Shown piece after piece: positions 52,490 through 63,614 of a stretch of DNA of 64,000 nucleotides. Each line of letters starts with the position of its first letter. Position 1 is the stretch's first letter. The notes below the pieces were generated by a model that was not told the DNA's origin, ran no database searches, and saw only the letters and a list, made by a program, of their open reading frames with translations. The position numbers were made by a program, and so were the translations under genes. Source of the stretch: Blepharisma japonicum (Eukaryota > Ciliophora > Heterotrichea > Heterotrichida > Blepharismidae). Where the stretch lies: assembly GCA_949751835.1 (NCBI GenBank), contig CATKHK010000120.1, positions 46,072-110,071 of the forward strand, given 5' to 3'.

Positions 52490-54361
52490 ATGAACAAATA
52501 CACTGACAGATCGAGACCCCAAACTACGCGCTCTTTAGTAAAAAGGCCACAACATAGCTCAACTGGGTCTTTATCATCTCGTGCTGCAACAGCTTCGACA
52601 CTTTTTAGGCCCAAACTTTTAATAGATAATCTTATTCAGACAATTGATAAGCCTTCAATGACAAATCGGTTTAATTTATTGCATGATAATCATTGAGAAA
52701 ATTTAGATGATTTTGAGCATATGAAACCAGACGATTCACAATATCAAGTGGAGCTTTATTTTCCAAAAAAACCGCTTACAAGTGATATATGTGGATTAAC
52801 ATTAAGAGAAAACGAAAGACTTTCAAGAAAATCTCTTTCAGTTAGCAACACTCCTTTTATAGGGAACGAAGAACTTATAATTAATGAAAAAGCTCATAGA
52901 AGGCTACCTTCAGAGCAGGATTTTACAAAAATTTTAAATAGGCTGGAAATGGTTATTTCAAATAAAAATTTAGGAAATAGAAGAATTGAGCTTGTAGAAG
53001 GAGAGCGTTTTGATGATTTTTTAGAAATTGGGGAAAGTCATTATTTTCGTGTAAGTGTAAAAGGGAAAAAATGTCCTATGAGAGTTATAATAAAATGTGC
53101 TAAAGGAAAAGTAAAAACTTTTGTCTCGAGAACTGCAATTATGCCAAGTGAAGCTACGTATGATCAAGCTTCAAAGTCTTATAATTTCGAAGTTTCTGAT
53201 CCTGGGCTTAGGTTCAGAGCTGAAACTATAAATTTAGGGATTTACGCTGTCTTTGACTCAAATTATTCAATCAGTATTGCTTTTGGACGAGAAAACGAGC
53301 ATAAATCTACACAAAACAGATATGATCCAAAAGATAACAATGATGAAGTATACCAGAGCGAAATAGCCAAAATAATGGAAATGGACTTAGAAAAGCATCG
53401 AGCACAATACACCCAAAGAAAAACAACTAAAGGAATTTTAGGAGTCTCTGAAAAGCCTTTGACATGAGAAATCAGGCATAAGCAGACCCTTGAGAGAAAA
53501 AAGAAATTTTTATTAGAAAAAAGAAAAAAAGCTGAAATGATGATAATTAGAAATGAAATAAAACGACAAGAAGAAAGAAAAAAAAGGGAGGACAAAGAAG
53601 CTGAGGCTATTTTGCAATCCCAGCAAAAAACTTGACTTGTATTAATAAAATTTGTGCAAGGACTTCAAATTTTAAATGAAAGAAAAAGAAAAGAAAAAGC
53701 TCAGACTTTATCAAAATTAAAAGAAAATGGTTCTGCAAGAAAAATTCAGATGTTTTATAGGAAAAAGAAGCAAAATGTCACTTCATATGATGTCAATTTA
53801 TTGAGAGCTGGCCCATTGTTGAAGCTGTATTCACATAATATAAAAATAATGATAGACAGAAATGTAAAAGATAAATTATTGAAGGTGATAAAGCAGAGCG
53901 CCAGGATGAGAGATATTCCTACGCATTTTACTGATTATTATTTATGTGCTCTAAAAATTCAGAAAGCGTGAGCTCTTTATGTAAAAAAGAAAAATGAAAG
54001 GTGAAGCCTTCTTATTGATCTATGAAGTCAGGGCATGCAAATTTATATTAATTCACAAGTAAAGCCGAAATCTGGGAAAGGGAAAGGAAATTCCCAGCCT
54101 AAAGTGCCGAGCATTCCAGATATACAAAGAGATAGAATTTTAACTGAATTCATTAGAGAATGCAAAAGAAAATACTTTAAAGAACTCGATAAATTTTATG
54201 AAAGTAAAGGATATTTGCTGAATTTAGCTGCAGGAGCTTTGCAGTCTCAAGAAAGCCCTAAAAGGGTAAAAAAAGAATATCCTCCAAGCTTTGTATTTAG
54301 CCCTAATCTTGATGATATTGCGAAATTAATTGAAAAAGCTATAAAATTGCAAGTAAATTAA
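52490..54361 (+). CDS. IQ-motif/coiled-coil protein, 623 aa
   Basis: ATG 52490 to TAA 54361, one exon, with at least six TGA-Trp codons (NHWENLDD, PLTWEIRHK, KTWLVLIKF, QKAWALYVK, NERWSLLID, DLWSQGM). Residues ~150-260 look like a beta-rich domain (ESHYFRVSVKGKKCPMRVIIKCAKGKVKTFVSR). ~330-400 is a basic coiled coil (KKKFLLEKRKKAEMMIIRNEIKRQEERKKRE). IQ-like helices occur at ~425 (ARKIQMFYRKKK) and ~490 (ALKIQKAWALYVKKK), suggesting calmodulin/centrin binding. No name assigned; ciliary or cortical location is plausible. Confidence 0.75.
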
Positions 54362-54388
54362 ATAAAATAAATAAAATTTATATAAATC

Positions 54389-55455
54389 ATGGCAGGATGG
54401 TCACCTCTTAACTATAAATCGCTTGAAGAAGCCGAAAACAACTTAATACAGCTGTCTGGTATTGAAATAGAAAAAATTAGGATTTCTATTGATGAAAATC
54501 ATTCTGTATATTGTCTTATCTGTGGAAATTCCGAAAATCCTCCAATGATATTATTGCACGGGTATTTAGGTGCAAGCATAATGTTCTTTAAAATTTTGAA
54601 ATTTCTTACTGCTTACTACAGGATTTATTGTTTAGATCTTATCGGAATGGGAAGATCAAGCAGACCAGTTTTTAAGGCTAATGGATACAGCGAAAGCGAG
54701 TCTTTTTTTATTATCCCAATTGAAATATGCAGAGAGTATCTTGGAATAGAAAAAATGATATTAGCAGGACATTCCTTTGGAGGGTATATAGCAGGGTGTT
54801 ATGCAGAAGCATACCCACAAAGAGTAGAAAAATTAATTTTGATATCTCCTGCTGGGATTTCTAAACCTACAGAAGAATATGATTTCGAAAGGTTTTTGGA
54901 GTCTAAGAATTGGTTTGTGAGAATTTTGATTAAATCAGGAAGATATTTGTTTAATAAAAATGTTAACCCTGCAACTTTATTAAGAAAAATAGGACCTTTT
55001 GGAGGAAGATTTATTAAAAATTATCTTAAAAAGCGAATTATTGGGCTTACTAAACTTGAAAGGAAATAATCCCTAAAAATTAACCAATAGAAATAAAATA
55101 TACAATTGGCTGCCTAGTATATATTTATAAGATAGTATACTTAAAAATTTATTTCGAGCAAGTGAATTTGTGCCCTGGAAGCGGAGAATACGCATTACCA
55201 AAAATCATGAAAGAGCTGTTGTATCCTCATGCACCTCTCTGTGATAGGCTAAAAAATATTCCAATTGTATTTCTTTTTGGAGATCAGGACTGGATGAGTT
55301 CTCAAGGAGCATATCAAAATAAAGATGTAAACCAATCAAATGTCATTATTGAGACTGTTTCAAATGCTGGACATCAGCTGTATTTAGATAATCCTAAAGA
55401 AACAGCTGATAAAATCCTTGCCGGAATATCTAAGCTTTCTGAGCCAAAAGAATAG
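54389..55455 (+). CDS. Alpha/beta hydrolase (ABHD4/5-ICT1-like) interrupted by a TA-bounded insertion
   Basis: ATG 54389 opens a 226-residue frame: MILLHGYLGASIMFF (oxyanion-side HG), CLDLIGMGRSSRP, nucleophile elbow AGHSFGG (Ser) and LILISPAGI. It stops at TAA 55067-55069 just before the lid. From about 55138 the second half follows in another frame: VNLCPGSGEYALPKIMKELLYP, FLFGDQDWM (catalytic Asp) and SNAGHQLYLDN (catalytic His), ending at 55455. The family motif '..SGEYAL' and the exact continuation show that this was one gene of roughly 330 aa. The intervening 53-83 bp is AT-rich, has no GT-AG borders, and can be removed between TA dinucleotides to restore the frame (see separate entry). 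CGI-58/ICT1-type lipid acyltransferase or lipase cofactor. Confidence 0.75.
55067..55149. mobile_element. IES-like TA-bounded insertion in the hydrolase gene
   Basis: The insertion begins at the TA of 55067-55068 (after GGAAA). Removal up to any of four downstream TA dinucleotides restores the reading frame: excised lengths 53, 59, 71 or 83 bp. The 71-bp version (retaining TACTTAAAAATT) gives LERKYLKIYFEQVNLCPG, which best matches spacing in the family; the 83-bp version gives LERKYFEQV. The extent given is the longest version. The sequence is far AT-richer than the flanking exon. It might be a retained internal eliminated sequence or a germline-derived variant. Confidence 0.5.
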
Positions 55456-55653
55456 TGAATTAATTTTCGCTAATTGTAATGAATTTTAATAATCTTAAAA
55501 TCGCTTTAATTATATGATGATTGTAATTTCAGTTATTTTTCTTTATTTACCAAAAAATTAGTACTTTATGTCCGCCAGTACATAGATAATTCACCCTCTA
55601 ATCTCATAAACTCCTGATATAAAATAAATTCCCAAAAAATAATAAAATTCAAT

Positions 55654-56190
55654 ATGAATTGCTGTTTGCCATCTGGACTAGGACCAAACCCTTCTCAAGA
55701 AGCCACCAAGATGTTCAAAATCCTCAAGCTAATCATCATAGTTCAGATCACCTTAGCTATTTTTCAATTCTTTGTAGATATCTGGAATGGAATTATGATG
55801 CTTATTGGAGCATTAATACTTTTTCTTGCAATCAGAAATTCTAATTGATGCTCATGCGTAGTTTATATTGTGCTGACACTGATGGATTTGTTTTCCAGCA
55901 TTAATTTCTGTGGAGAAGTCTTATTCACTAGCCAATACTCAATAACAGCAGAATCTGGGTTTATTTATTTCTTTATTTTAATAAAGCTGCCTTTTTATAT
56001 ACTCAGCTTATATTACACATTTTTGTCATATAGAGAGCTCAAAGGTAAATTTTAAACAGCTTTAACTTTAACCAGCCAAGGAGGAGGCCAATCATACGAG
56101 CTGGAATCAGGCTGAAATTTTGCTCAAAATTCCAGTAATCAGAGAAATGAACAACAATTTTTTTCAGGACAAGGATACAGATTAGGGTAA
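55654..56190 (+). CDS. Four-transmembrane small protein, 173 aa
   Basis: ATG 55654 (MNCCLPSGLGPNPSQEATKM) to TAA 56188-56190 with a 15-nt intron at 56045-56059 (GTAAATTTTAAACAG) and TGA-Trp codons (RNSNWCSCV, ESGWNFAQ). Without splicing the frame ends after RELKGKF; splicing adds LTLTSQGGGQSYELESG and a polar Gln/Asn-rich tail. Hydrophobic segments: ~21-40, ~44-60, ~67-85 and ~103-122. Unknown function; similar layout to small ciliate tetraspan proteins. Its 3' end is 40 bp from the convergent kinesin stop. Confidence 0.75.
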
Positions 56191-56230
56191 TTGACATTAT
56201 ACGGATATTATAAATTATTAGCTTCAAAAT

Positions 56231-59200
56231 TTAAAAAATGTCTTCTACCAAAATTTCGTTGGGTTTTAAAAGATCTTTGAGATGATCAATATGGATTTGC
56301 ATTTTCTTTAATCTGCCATCCACTTCTTTGTTTGGCTTTTTCAGTTTTTCTATTTCAGCCATCAGCTCATTATTATTTATTTTTAGACAATCATTGTCCA
56401 GCTTCAGTTTAGTATATTTCACCTGTAAAATTTCTAGCTTGGCTGACGTATTTTCATTTTTTTCAGTGCATAAATCACTTTCTTGTTTAAATTTAAATAC
56501 TTCTCTATCACTTTTGCTTCGTTCCTCATATAGTTTTTGTTTTAAGTTTTTGACTCTTTCTTTTAATTCTTCATTTTCTATTTCAACCCGAGTTTTTTCT
56601 TGAAAAACTTTTTCATTGTTTGCAGATGATCCATGTTTTGTGAATTTTTTTAAATCATTTACAATGTTTTCATAGTCGCATATAATTGAAATAGCATTTT
56701 GGATTTCAGAGTCTAAAACAGATGAAGAAATCAGCAAATTTTGGATGTGCTCTTCTTTTGATCTGTTTTCTTTTAAGCAGTTTTCTAATCTTTTCATTAA
56801 TTCACCAATTTCTCCTTTAAGCTCTTCTATTGTATTATGCATATTTTTGATCTCGATTTTGCAATAGTCATGTGTGATATCAGAAATTGTTTCAATATTT
56901 GAAAAATCTAGTTTATTAGTAGATTTTGGAGCTTCTAGTATGTTATTTCTAAATTCTAGCTCTTCTTTGAGCTTTTTTTCAAGGTCTTTTGCAACTTCTA
57001 AAATGTTATTAATGGTCGTGCTCCTTACTTCTGATTTTTCTATGTCAGAAATTTTACCCTGCTTTAATATAGCATTTTCTAATTTAGCCTTATCAAGCTC
57101 TTTTTTTATATTCTGTACATCAAAAGCGTCGTCAATACTAGAATTCTCCAAATCTTTCATTATTTCTTTTTTAGCAATTTCCAGCCTATTTTGCAGCTCT
57201 TTTACTTTCTTCGTTGATTGGTTCGGATTTATTAGCGTCTCCAATAGTGAAATCAAATTTTTGCAGGTAAATAAAGCATCTTGTATAGATAATGTGCTTA
57301 ATTGTGTCATACTTGTATGCAGGTTTTGGTTGGGAGGGGGCTGCTCAAACTCTGAATCAGAAACTCTTGCATCAGAATTATTTGATTTAAGCTGCTCTTC
57401 AAGTTTAAAAATTTGCTGAATATAAGTTTCTTCTCTGCTTGAAAATTCTTTTTCTAATGAAGAGTATTGGATTTGGAGATTTTGAAGCTCTTCTTCAATT
57501 TGGTCAATTTTTGAGCTTTTAGATGATAATTTTTGATTTTCTGATTGAAAAGATGCGAGCTTGTCGCTAAGGTCTTTTATTGTTGCTTTGTATTTTTCAA
57601 TTTCATCTGTTAGTGACGAAACTGTTTTTTCGTGAATTTCTTCGGCTTTTGCAAGCTGCCTAGAAAAATCAGGAGAAATAAATTGATCGGCGTTTTCAAA
57701 TCTTTCTCTTCTTGTAAGTCTTTCTGGGGAATCCATTACAAACTTAAGCTGCTCCAACTGCCTATCTTTTTCTTCTAGGCTTAATTTAGATTTTTCCATG
57801 TTATTTCTGATAATTATCATAGTGTTCCTCATTTCTTCTTGTTTTTGCTTATAAAGCCTTATCCTTTCTTCTGACAAATCAAATTTTGATTTATATTCTT
57901 CCACTTTCGCCCTTAAATCATTATTTACTTGCTGTAGATGATAAATCATTGAATTTTTAGATGCCAATTGTTCTTTAAACTGTGCCACAGCTGACAAATT
58001 TTCTTCATTTTGTGCTTTAAGCCTTTTAATTTCTTCATTTTTCATCAATGCTTCATCATTTTCGCCTCTTTTAGTAGTCATAGGCTCGTTGTAATTTTTC
58101 CCTTCCCTTGTCATTGCATTTTGTAGTAGCTTGATTTGTAATAAATGGCTTTCTTTTTCTTCATATAATAAATTTTCCATTTTTTCAATTTGGTCTTTTA
58201 AGGACTGTTCTCTATAAATTCTTCTCTCTCGGTCCAGTTCAAGCCTTTCCCTTTCTGATTTGAGCTCATTATAGGCGTGCTCTAACTGTCTGATTGATTC
58301 ACTTGTAGATCTTTCTTTTCTCTCTGGGCTTAGGCTGTATCTGTCAGTTTTATTAGCCCAGCTTTCTCTTATTCTTTCAATTTGCCCCTTGAGGGAATTA
58401 TTTTCATATTGTTTGGAATTTTTGAAATCTTGACTAGTCTTGGCAGGGTCAGGAATTTCTTCAATTTTTGGCTTGAGACGGTTGATTAATGGTTTTTTAT
58501 CTTCGACAGGACTTTTAGAGTCTGTAATTTCTCTCATTTTGCTTGTAAAATTCAATAAAGTTATAGTGTCTTTTAGCATCTCTTGAACTGGATAAATGCA
58601 GCATATAATAATAGCTTGGCTTGGGTTAAAAGGATTATACACGTCCAATGTATTTCTTAAATAAGAAGTCAAGGCATTGTCGTACCAATTTCCTGTAGTT
58701 TTTTTCAATATGTTCGCTAATGAATTAAAAGCACTTGATATAGATTTATCGCCTTTTGCATATTCTGATGCAGCTAGCTCTACAAAGTCTCCTTGAGAAA
58801 TTAGTGCGTTTTGTTTATAGACCCTCATAGTAACGATAAAATGCAGCTTTTCTTTAAGGTCTTTTCCAATTTGTTTTCTGTGTTTTAAGGCTTGATGCAA
58901 AATAGCATGCAAATCGGTAATTTTTTTGATAGTGACTTCACTACGATCTTGAGTATTCGTAATTAAGTCAAAAATTCTTTCACCACAGACCGCGATGACT
59001 GATACTTTAACGTCATATGTATTTTCTTTTTTTTTAGTTAACGACAATAGCATTTCAGCACTTCTGAGTACCAAACCTCTTCGTTTTCCTTCACCGCCAC
59101 GCATAGTAAAGCTTTTGCCTGACCCTGAAGTCCCAAATACTATCAAGCTCAGGCTCCTCCCCGCTAATAAATCAATAATTGCGTTTTCTATTCACGCTGA

Positions 59201-59440
59201 AAAAATTTGGCTCTGTGAGTCATCTTGCTGTATTATTCCATCAAATCTGACATGTAAAGAATCAGTAGGCTGGATTTGAAAAGCATGCGGAGAGATCCTT
59301 TCTCTTCGATCTTGATCTGTGCTATCTCTTTTTGATATAATTACAGTTTTTCCATCATGATATGGCAATATGCAGCTTGGCTGTTCTAAATAAGGGCGAA
59401 ATCTGCAAAGCACTTTAAAATTCCTATCTTCTTCAATCAT
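56231..59440 (-). CDS. Divergent kinesin-like motor protein with long coiled coil
   Basis: 1,069 aa, ATG 59440 to TAA 56231-56233, one exon; a TGA-Trp (FSAWIENAI) bridges the region that otherwise splits the motor. N-terminal motor: RFRPYLEQP, P-loop GTSGSGKSFTM (103-), then a switch-II-like VELAASEYAKGDKSISSAFNSLANIL in place of canonical VDLAGSER...E...IN.SL..L. The switch I signature NxxSSRSH is not seen (LHFIVTMRVY occupies the place). The C-terminal motor strands (IICCIYPVQEMLKDTITLLNFTSKMREI) are recognisable. Residues ~380-1060 are coiled coil. The motor may be slow, non-processive or enzymatically impaired. Microtubule-binding role, family unassigned. Confidence 0.85.
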
Positions 59441-59521
59441 TTTAAACTAATAAATGGCAGGATTTCCTAAAACAGCAAAAAACCATATTATTACTTTTAA
59501 TTTTTTTTAGAGAAATCTTGC

Positions 59522-61201
59522 TTATTCAACTGCATAACTGCTTGATCGATGTCTTCCTTCAGGGGTTTCACATTGTCTAATTTCCTTAATCTTCTTTTGG
59601 ATTGCTTGGTCCATAAACGCATCAATATAGTAGAACAATTTTTGGTTGAAAGCTTCTGACTCTATTTCTTTTGGCTTTTCTTCAATCTTTTTTGGCTTGA
59701 TTTTCGTGAGAAAAGGTAAAGAAAGGCTTCGACCATTTGAATCCTTAAAAGAAAGGTTGAGATCTTCATCACTGTCTTCTTCTTCTGATGAAGACATCTC
59801 AGAAATCGTTAAGACGACGTCATATTGAGTATCCGAGGCATCAGTCTCAGTATTTTGAGGGGAATATTGAAAAGTAGGAGAAAGCTGGGAGGACTCTAAA
59901 AGGCATTCACATGAAGAAAACGCACGTTGGCGTCCTGGAAGTTTCCGTGGGGTAGTTCTAGGGGATAAAGTGTGCTCTAAAAAGAGACGGCTTGATAATG
60001 AGTTGTTCATGGTCTTGTAGACTTGGAAAGCTTTTTCTAAGACTTTTTCTATAATAGAAGGGGAATCGTCATATCCATTGCGATATAGCATAGAGCCGAT
60101 GTTGTAGAGAGATAGCCCTGCTTGTGCACCTTTTTTAAGTAAAGTAGAAGAGATCCTCATGTTTCGTAAACAAATGTCTCTGAAGGGCATGGTATCTTTA
60201 AGCATGCTGATATCGTATAAAGGGTCAATGCTTTGTATGTAATCCATACATTTAGGAGTAATTGGGTTTTTAGCTTGCATCCATGACATCCAGCAGAGGT
60301 CGTATTCAGAAATATCTAAAGTGTCAGGAATGGAAAGGCCGTGATCTATAGGAATTAAATGATAATCATTGTCTTTTACTAAAATATTTGCCTCATTTCT
60401 GTCCATATTTAGAATCCTTATATCTAAAATTGCAATTTTTTGGACTTCTTCTTTCGAAAACATAGAATGCGAAAAATCTTCGACGCAGCCTTTACTTTTC
60501 ATAAACTCCTGCAAGGAGCCCTTTTTAGGAAAATGATGGCTATTTGGGGTGTAGCAAAAACTGTCATGTTGAGCTTCAACAAGAGTAGTTGCAGGGACCC
60601 CTGAAAAACCTTCAAAATCCAAAAGATACGCAGCTACCTCTCTATATCCGCCTTCTCCAGAGAGGACGCCAGTTCGAAATCCTGGATTTCCCATCTTCCC
60701 TAAGTGTCCACGAGGGTTATTTGGGGCAAAAGCTTCTTCGTCTAAGGGTTTAAAAATAGCGCGAATATCCCTATATGTATTTCGTAAAAAATAAGTCCCA
60801 CCAGTTCCGTCCATAGTCAGGTTTGGAGCCAAGCCAAGCGCTAAGCCTCTATTTACATCTTCGATGAGCTGAGATATTGAATTAGTGACGATCAGACCTG
60901 GGCATTTTCTGATGAAAGACCCACCGAATTGTTTGAACTCGACAACGATGACTCGATTGTTGTGCTGCTCGTCAAAAATATGATAATCTTCCAAAAGTCT
61001 TGAATTTGACAGCTCAATATGCCCATGAAACAAACGCTGCTGTTGTGCAGGAACTCCGAATAATCGAGCAATTTCTTGTTTGAGCTCTGATACCGAAGTT
61101 CATTGGAAAATTGTAAGTTGCTTGTAAGCTCCAGCGACTTCAATGCCAAGATGACACCTACGTACTCTCTTCTCTGCTCGGCGCTGAGATGAGTACGACA
61201 T
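59522..61201 (-). CDS. Ubiquitin-like domain + PI4-kinase-gamma-like kinase
   Basis: 559 aa from ATG 61201 (MSYSSQRRAEKRVRRCHLGIEV...) to the stop at 59522; a TGA-Trp (TIFQWTSVSE) hides the first 56 residues under the standard code. Residues ~18-95 are ubiquitin-like (KQLTIFQWTSVSELKQEIARLFGVPAQQQRLFHGHIELSNSRLL). ~115-400 is a PI3K/PI4K-type kinase domain: GGTYFLRN, IFKPLDEEAFAPNNPRG, REVAAYLLDF, catalytic loop ILDIRILNMDRNEANIL, and PIDHGLSIPD (DHG metal motif). This fusion is known from plant UbDK-gamma (PI4K-gamma) kinases. The C-terminal ~130 residues are Ser/acidic-rich. Could phosphorylate proteins or phosphoinositides. Confidence 0.88.
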
Positions 61202-62264
61202 TTTAATTTCGGTTTATCAGATTTAAGGGGATTTGACGGATTTTGAAAGCATTTTTAGTTCTGTTCTGGAAATAGGAATATTACAGATATAATAGGGAAT
61301 GAAAATTTTTTGAAAAATTATGGAGATTTATTTCTAGGTAATTTATTATAATTTTATTCATAAAGTGATGGAAAATCAAAGAATATACACTATAAATTAT
61401 TTATTTTGCTTAAATGCTATATTTGGTGTTCAAATTTTAATCAAAAAAGAATAAGAATAAAATAGAGAAAAAATGATTCATAATTTACTATTGAGAATAC
61501 CAAAAATTACATAAAAAGAATTAAGTAAAATCACTCGAATAAGGAACAAGAATCCATGATTGAAATATAAGATTAAATAGGTATATTATAAATAATTGGA
61601 TAAGCCTATCAATACATAATAGAAAATTTTTATTCTAAGCTTCAATAGATGCAAAATTTTATAATTTTTAAAACTACTGAATTAAATCTAAATGCTTTAA
61701 ATTCTTTAATTTAGTTTTCCATTTAATAATCTCAAGATTTTCATATACTTGATGTATATAAAAAATATCTAGAGCATATATTGATATTTTGCAAAATAGT
61801 TTTTTACTGTTTAAAGTTATTTTAGCTGTTCCTCATACAATATTTAGAGATTTTAATATTTTTTAATTTATCAATTATTTTATATACTTGCTCTTCCGAT
61901 CCTTGGTCAAGTAATTCTTTTAAAATTCATTAAAATAATCCTTGATCGGGCAATTTCATATACATTCTGTCGTTCCCCATCAGACACCATTGCGGAATGG
62001 CAGCTCACGATGTGAGAACACAAAAGAATACTTAAAAATAATCGAAATAGCATCTAATAATCTTTAAAATTAGATTCTATTAAGTATATATTAAAGCTTT
62101 ATTATAAATAAATTACACAATTTACTAATATATTTTCTGCTATTTTCAGCACATGAGATCATAAAAAGAGAATATTTACTAAGAGAAGTAGCTATTATGC
62201 TCTTCGATATAAAAAGCATTCGACAAGGAAATGAAGGGTGGAAGATGCGATGGGTTGGATAGGC
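61202..62264. other. AT-rich spacer containing a decayed gene
   Basis: About 1.06 kb. 61202-61670 shows no coding pattern. 61674-62030 (minus) holds coding-like sequence with one stop and a frameshift (separate entry). 62030-62264 is AT-rich and ends at the tubulin stop. Confidence 0.5.
61674..62030 (-). pseudogene. Decayed gene fragment, unknown family
   Basis: Minus-strand reading starts at about 62030 (LTSWAAIPQWCLMGNDRMYM) and continues as KLPDQGLF, then TAA, then WILKELLDQGSEEQVYKIID. It needs one base removed in a run of A's to continue as SLNIVWGTAKITLNSKKLFC and YALDIFYIHQVYENLEIIKW, ending LKHLDLIQ at TAG 61674-61676. Codon choice and TGA-Trp use look like those of real genes here. 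One stop plus one frameshift over 355 bp means it is not functional as it stands. No family recognised. Confidence 0.45.
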
Positions 62265-63614
62265 TTATATTTGGTAATACTCTTCTTCTTCTTCAATTTG
62301 TATAGTTTCAGCTGCAGCTACTTCATAATCTTCTATGAGGCTTGCTACATCTTCTCTTGATTCATGGAATTCTTTTTCTTCCATATTTTCTGCGACATAC
62401 CAATGCACGAAAGCTCTTTTATAATACATTAAATCGAAATTTTTTGCAATTCTGGAGAAAACTTCAGAAATAGAAGTTGAATTACTGATCATACAAACAG
62501 CCCTTATAGTTTTTGCTATGTCACCACCCTTCACAGCAGCTATTGGCTGATTATTAATTCCACATTTGAATCCAGTTGGACACCAATCAACAAATTGAAC
62601 TGTACTCTTAGTCTTAATTGTAGCGATAGCCGTATTAATATCTTTTGGAACTACATCTCCTTTATACATCATGCAGCATGCTATATATTTTCCATTTCTA
62701 GAATCACACTTAACCATCATAGAATCTGGCTCAAAAGCATTATTAGTAATTTCTGCCACAGAGAGTTGTTCATGATAAGCTTTTTCAGCAGAAATAATTG
62801 GAGAATAAGAAGAAAGTAAGAAATTAATTCTTGGGTACGGCACCAAATTGGTTTGAAATTCAGTCATATCTAGGTTCAAGGAACCATCAAATCTAAGTGA
62901 AGCAGTCATAGAAGAAATGACTTGGGCAATAAGTCTGTTCAAATTAGTATACGTCGGCCGCTCTATACCAAGTTGTCTGCTGCAAATATCATAAATTGCT
63001 TCGTTATCAAATACAACAGAAGCATGTTCTTCACAAAGAATAGAATGTGTTGCAAAAGCTGCATTATATGGCTCAACGACTGAAGTTGAGATTTGAGGAG
63101 ATGGAAATATATAGAAGCCAATCATTGATTTCTTGCTGTAATCAACTGTGAGACGAAAATTAAGTTTTGATCCAAGGCCAGAGCCTGTGCCTCCGCCGAC
63201 TGAGTGACAAAGTAAGAAACCTTGAAGACTATCGCAATTTTCTGCGAGTTTTCTAATTTTTTCCAAGCAAGGATCCATTACCTCACGCGATAGTATGTAA
63301 AAGCCACGCGATCAGATATTAGAGGCATCTTCTTTTCCAGAAATAAGGTTATCAGGATCAAATAGCTGACGATAGGCACTTGTTCTGACTTCGTCAATAA
63401 CAGTTGGTTCTAAGTCTAAGAAGATTGCGCGAGGAATGTGCTTGCCATCACAAGTTTCACTGAACAAAGTGTTAAAAGAATTATCTCAACTGGTTTTGTC
63501 GCTTGCCAAATACCCGTCTGGCTGAAGTCCATGCTCAAGACAGTATAGTTCTCAGCAAGCATTTCCGATTTGGATGCCTGCTTGCCCTATGTGAAGCGAT
63601 ATGACTTCTCTCAT
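62265..63614 (-). CDS. Divergent alpha-tubulin
   Basis: 449 aa, ATG 63614 ([23 protein letters not shown]), stop at 62265; the N-terminal ~112 residues need TGA read as Trp (CWELY, KTSWDNSF, SNIWSRGF). All tubulin hallmarks are present: GGGTGSG in [35 protein letters not shown] (with the catalytic Glu of alpha-tubulin), [30 protein letters not shown]. Lys40 (SDK) is kept. It differs from conventional alpha-tubulin in a luminal loop about two residues shorter (KTSWDNSF instead of KTIGGGDDSF) and in the tail [11 protein letters not shown], which lacks the terminal EEY/EGEEY. Probably a minor or specialised isotype. Confidence 0.93.

Noticed and set aside
55067-55151. Conventional intron in the hydrolase gene
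   Set aside because: No GT near the exon end and no AG at the required re-entry point; all other introns here are 15-16 nt.
56874-57419. 181-aa plus-strand frame inside the kinesin gene
   Set aside because: Ser/Phe-rich shadow of a Lys/Glu-rich coiled coil on the other strand; the minus strand is one continuous 1,069-aa kinesin.
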